Assembly: GCA_016793885.1 (NCBI GenBank)
Contig: JAEUHE010000133.1
Coordinates: forward strand, 21,662 to 85,661
Length of the DNA stretch: 64,000 bases
Direction: 5' to 3'
DNA from: Verrucomicrobiales bacterium
GTDB lineage: Bacteria > Verrucomicrobiota > Verrucomicrobiia > Limisphaerales > UBA11320
The notes under the pieces are model-generated. The model worked only from the letters and a program-made list of their open reading frames with translations. It had not been told where the DNA came from and did no database searches. The position numbers and the translations under genes are program-made. Of the stretch, positions 60,808 to 64,000 are shown one piece after another; positions within the stretch are counted from its first letter, which is position 1; each line of letters begins with the position of its first letter.

Positions 60808-63246
60808 ATGAACGACTTCCGTTTCGCCATTCGGCAGCTGGTGAAGAATCCCGGCTTCACGGTGGTCGCCTTGGTGACCCTTGCGCTGGGCATCGGGGCG
60901 AACACGCTGGTCTTCAGCGTGGCTCGCACGGTGTTGCTTAGACCGCTCGGTTTTGAGAACGAGGATCGCTTGGTTTGGATTCAGCGTTTGAACACGCAGA
61001 ATGGGACTACCGAGAACCAACTGTCATGGCAGGACTTAGAAGATGTCCGGAGCGCTGCCCGAAGTTTTGAAGCGGTGGCGACCGACAATTCCTATGACAT
61101 GCGCTGGGAGGATGGTGATCGCACGGAGGACGTGGCCGTCCTGCATACGACTCCGAACCTGGCCGAAGTCTTAAGCCTTCGCCCAGCCCTGGGACGACTG
61201 CTTCAACCGTCGGATGCGGAGGCCAATGCCGAGCCGGTCGCGGTCATCAGTGCTGAACTGTGGCACTCTCGGTTTGGCGGAAGACCCGAGATCCTTGGCC
61301 AAACGGTCCGGCTCGACAAGAAGCTGCGCACGCTCGTCGGTGTGCTTCCAGCAGGTCTACAGTTCCCGATCGTTCGTGCCCCTCAGTCGGGAAGCGGCAG
61401 TATCGTGAAGGCGGGAGTGAAGTCGTTTTGGATTCCCATGTCCCAACCTCGGGGTACGGATGGTACCGAACGCGCCGCGAGAATGCTATTGGGAGTCGGC
61501 CGACTCCGGACGGGCGTCAGCGAACATGAGGCGCGCACCGAACTCGCGGCCCTCGGGAAGCGCCTGGCGATGGATCATCCTGAATCGAATCGGAACTGGA
61601 GCTTCACCGTGCTCAGCTTTCGCGATCAGGTGTTCGGCCGCACACGACAGGGTGTTCCACTGCTGGCTGCGGCAGTGGCGGCCGTGCTCCTCATCTGCTG
61701 CGTGAACCTCGCCAATCTGCTGCTGGCGCGCGGAGTGGTCCGACAGCGGGAAATGGCGGTTCGCCTGGCTCTAGGCGCAGGACGGGCGCGTCTGGTGCGG
61801 GAGCTCCTGATGGAGAGCCTTCTCCTCTCCTTGTTGGGTGGCATTGCGGGAATGGTTCTGGCCGCGGGGGCGTTGAGAATCATCGGGGAGTTGGCTGCGA
61901 CCACGGTGCCGTTCATCCGAGAGGCGTCGCTGGATGGAATCGCCATCGCCTTCACCGTTGGACTATCGCTGATCACCGCCTTGATCTTTGCCTGGCTGCC
62001 CGCGTGGCGACAATCGAGCGCCGACGCGGCTGACGCCCTGCGCACGGGCACGCGTTGCACTGGCAGCCCTGAGGTCCGCGCGTGGCAGCGAGGTCTTCTC
62101 GTCGGACAGATTGCCGTCGTGCTCGTCTTGCTCGCCTCGGCCGGACTGCTGCTGGAGAGCTTTCGGCGGCTCCTGGGGCAGGATCTGGGCTATCAGCCGC
62201 GTTCCGTCGTCACCCTGGATTTGAGCACGCAGGGGCGATTCGACACGAATGGAGACGTTTGTCGGATGTATCGGGCCCTGCGGGAACGGCTGGCGGCACT
62301 CCCGGGAGTGGAGGCAGTCGGCACGATTTCTTCCGCACCGCTCACGGGCCGATGGACGTTCAGCGAGCGTCCGGACATCGTTGGACAATCGGTGCCGCTT
62401 GCCGACCGTCCTTCGCTCGCGGCCACGTTCGTGGCCTTCGATTACTTTCAGGCCATGGGAATCCCTCTGATCGAGGGGCGTTTCTTTCGTGACAGCGAGT
62501 TGAAGGATGACGGCTACGGGCAGATCGTGGTTCTCAACGAGACCGCCGCCAGGCTTATGTTTCCGGGACGCTCCGCCGTCGGCGGCCGGTTTACGGTTGG
62601 CTCGAATCCAGACCGCGTCTTGGAGATCGTCGGCGTGGTGAAAGACACCCGGGACGTTCGGTTGGAGGAGAAGCCACAACCGCGGTTCTACTGGCAGTAC
62701 GCGTTTGGCGGCGCGCAAGTCGTGGTGCGAGGGAACGTTCCTGAGCAGGCGCTGATGCCGCTGCTGCGGACGGCGATCGAACAAGCCGACAAGCGCGTGC
62801 GCATCGATACGATGCGCTCGATGCGAGAGATCATCGACACGACCGTGGCCGAGCGACGCTTTCTCATGATCCTGGTGGCCGCCTATGCTCTGGTGGCGCT
62901 TTGCGTCGCGTCCGTCGGCATCTTCGGCGTGGTGGCGTATCAGGTCGCGCAGCGCACCCACGAATTCGGCATCCGCCTGGCACTCGGCGCCACCCCGAGC
63001 GGCTTGTCGGGGCTGGTTCTGTGGCAAGCCGGCCGGCTGGCACTCCTCGGCTTGGGAATCGGCCTAGGGTTGTGTTTCTTGACCAACCGCCTGGTCGCCA
63101 GTCAGCTGTTCGCATTGTCTCCCTACGATCCGATACTGCTCACCCTAGTAGGTGTGGGTTTGCTGCTGGTTGCGCTATTGGCCAGTTTCGTTCCCGCCCG
63201 ACGTGCAGCTCGGATTCACCCTATGGAGGCTTTGCGTGAGGAATGA
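60808..63246 (+). CDS. MacB/FtsX-type (ADOP-like) permease 7
   Basis: 812 residues. Start MNDFRFAIRQLVKNPGFTVV, the same type of start as the remnant at 45631. Blocks: [20 protein letters not shown], first FtsX VPLLAAAVAAVLLICCVNLA with [20 protein letters not shown], fourth helix QIAVVLVLLASAGLLLESFR, last block ALCVASVGIFGVVAYQVAQR with EFGIRLALGATPSGLSGLVL, ending PARRAARIHPMEALREE. 116 bp after permease 6, same strand, so probably one transcript from the sigma54 promoter at 58106. Cargo unknown. Confidence 0.93.
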   Translation: MNDFRFAIRQLVKNPGFTVVALVTLALGIGANTLVFSVARTVLLRPLGFENEDRLVWIQRLNTQNGTTENQLSWQDLEDVRSAARSFEAVATDNSYDMRWEDGDRTEDVAVLHTTPNLAEVLSLRPALGRLLQPSDAEANAEPVAVISAELWHSRFGGRPEILGQTVRLDKKLRTLVGVLPAGLQFPIVRAPQSGSGSIVKAGVKSFWIPMSQPRGTDGTERAARMLLGVGRLRTGVSEHEARTELAALGKRLAMDHPESNRNWSFTVLSFRDQVFGRTRQGVPLLAAAVAAVLLICCVNLANLLLARGVVRQREMAVRLALGAGRARLVRELLMESLLLSLLGGIAGMVLAAGALRIIGELAATTVPFIREASLDGIAIAFTVGLSLITALIFAWLPAWRQSSADAADALRTGTRCTGSPEVRAWQRGLLVGQIAVVLVLLASAGLLLESFRRLLGQDLGYQPRSVVTLDLSTQGRFDTNGDVCRMYRALRERLAALPGVEAVGTISSAPLTGRWTFSERPDIVGQSVPLADRPSLAATFVAFDYFQAMGIPLIEGRFFRDSELKDDGYGQIVVLNETAARLMFPGRSAVGGRFTVGSNPDRVLEIVGVVKDTRDVRLEEKPQPRFYWQYAFGGAQVVVRGNVPEQALMPLLRTAIEQADKRVRIDTMRSMREIIDTTVAERRFLMILVAAYALVALCVASVGIFGVVAYQVAQRTHEFGIRLALGATPSGLSGLVLWQAGRLALLGLGIGLGLCFLTNRLVASQLFALSPYDPILLTLVGVGLLLVALLASFVPARRAARIHPMEALREE

Positions 63247-63291
63247 CCAGGGTTGAGATCTCCGTCACTTGCAGATAACTGAGACGATGGG

Positions 63292-63708
63292 TTGCCGGAG
63301 GAGCAGGTGTTTTATGAGTTGCCGCTGACTTTTGGGATGGAAGGGGATCGGCCCCCGGGGCTTCCCAAGGATCAGCCTGTCCCGAAGGGCTTTAACGGCG
63401 AAATCCCCTGGTGGCGTCCGGGAGGGTATTTCTCTAAGCCCCTGCTGGCGAACCCGCAGTTTCGCAGGGTGTTCTTGGGTCGCACACGGGAACTCCTTCA
63501 AACCGTCTATACCGAGGAAGTCTTCTTCCCGGTGATCGAAGGCTTGGGCAAACAGCTGCGCGACGAGGTTCGGTTGCGGGCGATTGCGGGTAAGGAGAAT
63601 CCAGACCAGGCATTGGAACGATTCGACCGCAACTTGAAGTCGCTGAAGGAACATCTGGTTCGGCGACGCCAGTTTCTACTCGCGCAGGAGGAGTTGAAGA
63701 GTCCATGA
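63292..63708 (+). pseudogene. C-terminal fragment of a CotH-like spore-coat kinase family protein
   Basis: The visible frame opens only with TTG and reads IPWWRPGGYFSKPLLANPQF, RRVFLGRTRELLQTVYTEEV, FFPVIEGLGKQLRDEVRLRA, LERFDRNLKSLKEHLVRRRQ. This is the conserved end of CotH-type proteins of Verrucomicrobiota and Planctomycetota; the first ~300-400 residues, including the kinase core, are missing, and the preceding 45 bp lead straight to the permease stop codon. It is therefore a 5'-truncated remnant, probably left by the rearrangement that placed the permease here. Confidence 0.7.
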
Positions 63709-63728
63709 GCGGGGGGGGGATTAAATGT

Positions 63729-64000
63729 GGGTGAGAATGGTGGTGAATTCGCGACCGAAGCGGTGGCATTATGCCGGGCTTTCAGCCCTTGATGCAAGGG
63801 GGGGATGGCCACCTGGGGTTGGTACCCCAGGCTGGGATGGGACGCACCGTTGGCGCTCAAGGGCAACGATTCACTGGACCGATGCAACCCAGCTTAAACG
63901 AGTGAGCCCAGATACGTAGGGGCTCCACCAGTGGCGTTAGACTCCACGGGCCAAAGGCCCAGCACCATACCAGCCTGGGGTGACAACCCCAGGTGGCCAT
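63729..64000. repeat. Dispersed repeat, inverted second copy of the 12851-13332 element (partial)
   Basis: GTGGGTGAGAATGGTGGTGA, CGGGCTTTCAGCCCT, CCAGGCTGGGATGGGACGCA and the final GCCTGGGGTGACAACCCCAG follow the reverse complement of 13170-13290 closely and then continue into the opposite arm. The window ends inside it. No gene in 63709-64000. Confidence 0.8.

Noticed and set aside
1..64000. tRNA or rRNA genes
   Set aside because: I saw no tRNA cloverleaf with TTC-arm or rRNA signature; the only cloverleaf-like structures are the 123-bp repeats, which lack tRNA consensus bases.

Overview
The window is GC-rich bacterial DNA with no rRNA or tRNA that I can see, so the taxonomy is inferred from gene content. 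A protein kinase fused to WD40 repeats, secreted proteins with Ca-binding DxDGDGL repeats, a CotH fragment, sigma54 regulators, PadR/ADOP permeases and many inverted intergenic repeats suggest Verrucomicrobiota (soil or freshwater type). Acidobacteriota is the main alternative because of the ADOP-type permeases.

Layout. 1-9.7 kb: a run of secreted or surface proteins (a very large one cut by the window edge, a TSP3-like one, a MORN/YwqK-like one, a small one) followed by a Ser/Thr kinase-WD40 protein. 9.7-17.9 kb: ordinary small genes (2-TM protein, GAF-sigma54 regulator, NTF2-like DUF1348, DUF5069, PNPOx-like, glycosidase-like secreted protein, PhnA/YjdM) with repeat-filled gaps and a broken ParE toxin gene. 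18-22.7 kb: SWIM-SNF2 helicase and a GYF-domain membrane protein. 22.8-44.5 kb: one regulatory and transport block. A sigma54 response regulator and histidine kinase are followed by four 123-bp structured tandem repeats, a pair of GTCCC-N6-GGGAC palindromes, a -24/-12 promoter, then tolC-type channel, HlyD-type adaptor, two ABC ATPases and five tandem MacB/FtsX (ADOP-type) permeases. 44.7-55.7 kb: accessory genes (lectin-like protein, three ankyrin proteins of which one is fused to a glyoxalase domain, a SUMF1-type protein, two serine beta-lactamase-like hydrolases, PadR and DUF2975 membrane proteins). 56.3-63.7 kb: a TolB-like propeller protein, then two more ADOP permeases behind a second copy of the same palindrome pair plus sigma54 promoter, and a CotH fragment.

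The most striking feature is a family of heptamer arrays. Almost every gene boundary from 27.7 to 60.8 kb carries an array such as (GTGATGA)n or (GAGTTAT)n, matched some 30-470 bp further on by its reverse complement. Two of these inverted-array elements contain intact S23-type four-helix-bundle genes that fill the space between the arms; in one the start codon lies in the left array and the stop codon in the right array. Others hold short conserved cores without a gene. I propose these are a mobile or self-propagating element family with S23 as its protein, but no activity can be shown from sequence alone.

The permease array shows conserved gene ends with divergent interiors. In two places the permease 5' end has become the signal peptide of an unrelated secreted protein. 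The identical architecture of the two sigma54 control regions (palindrome pairs spaced 22 bp start to start) predicts that the two-component pair at 22.8-25.5 kb controls both permease loci.
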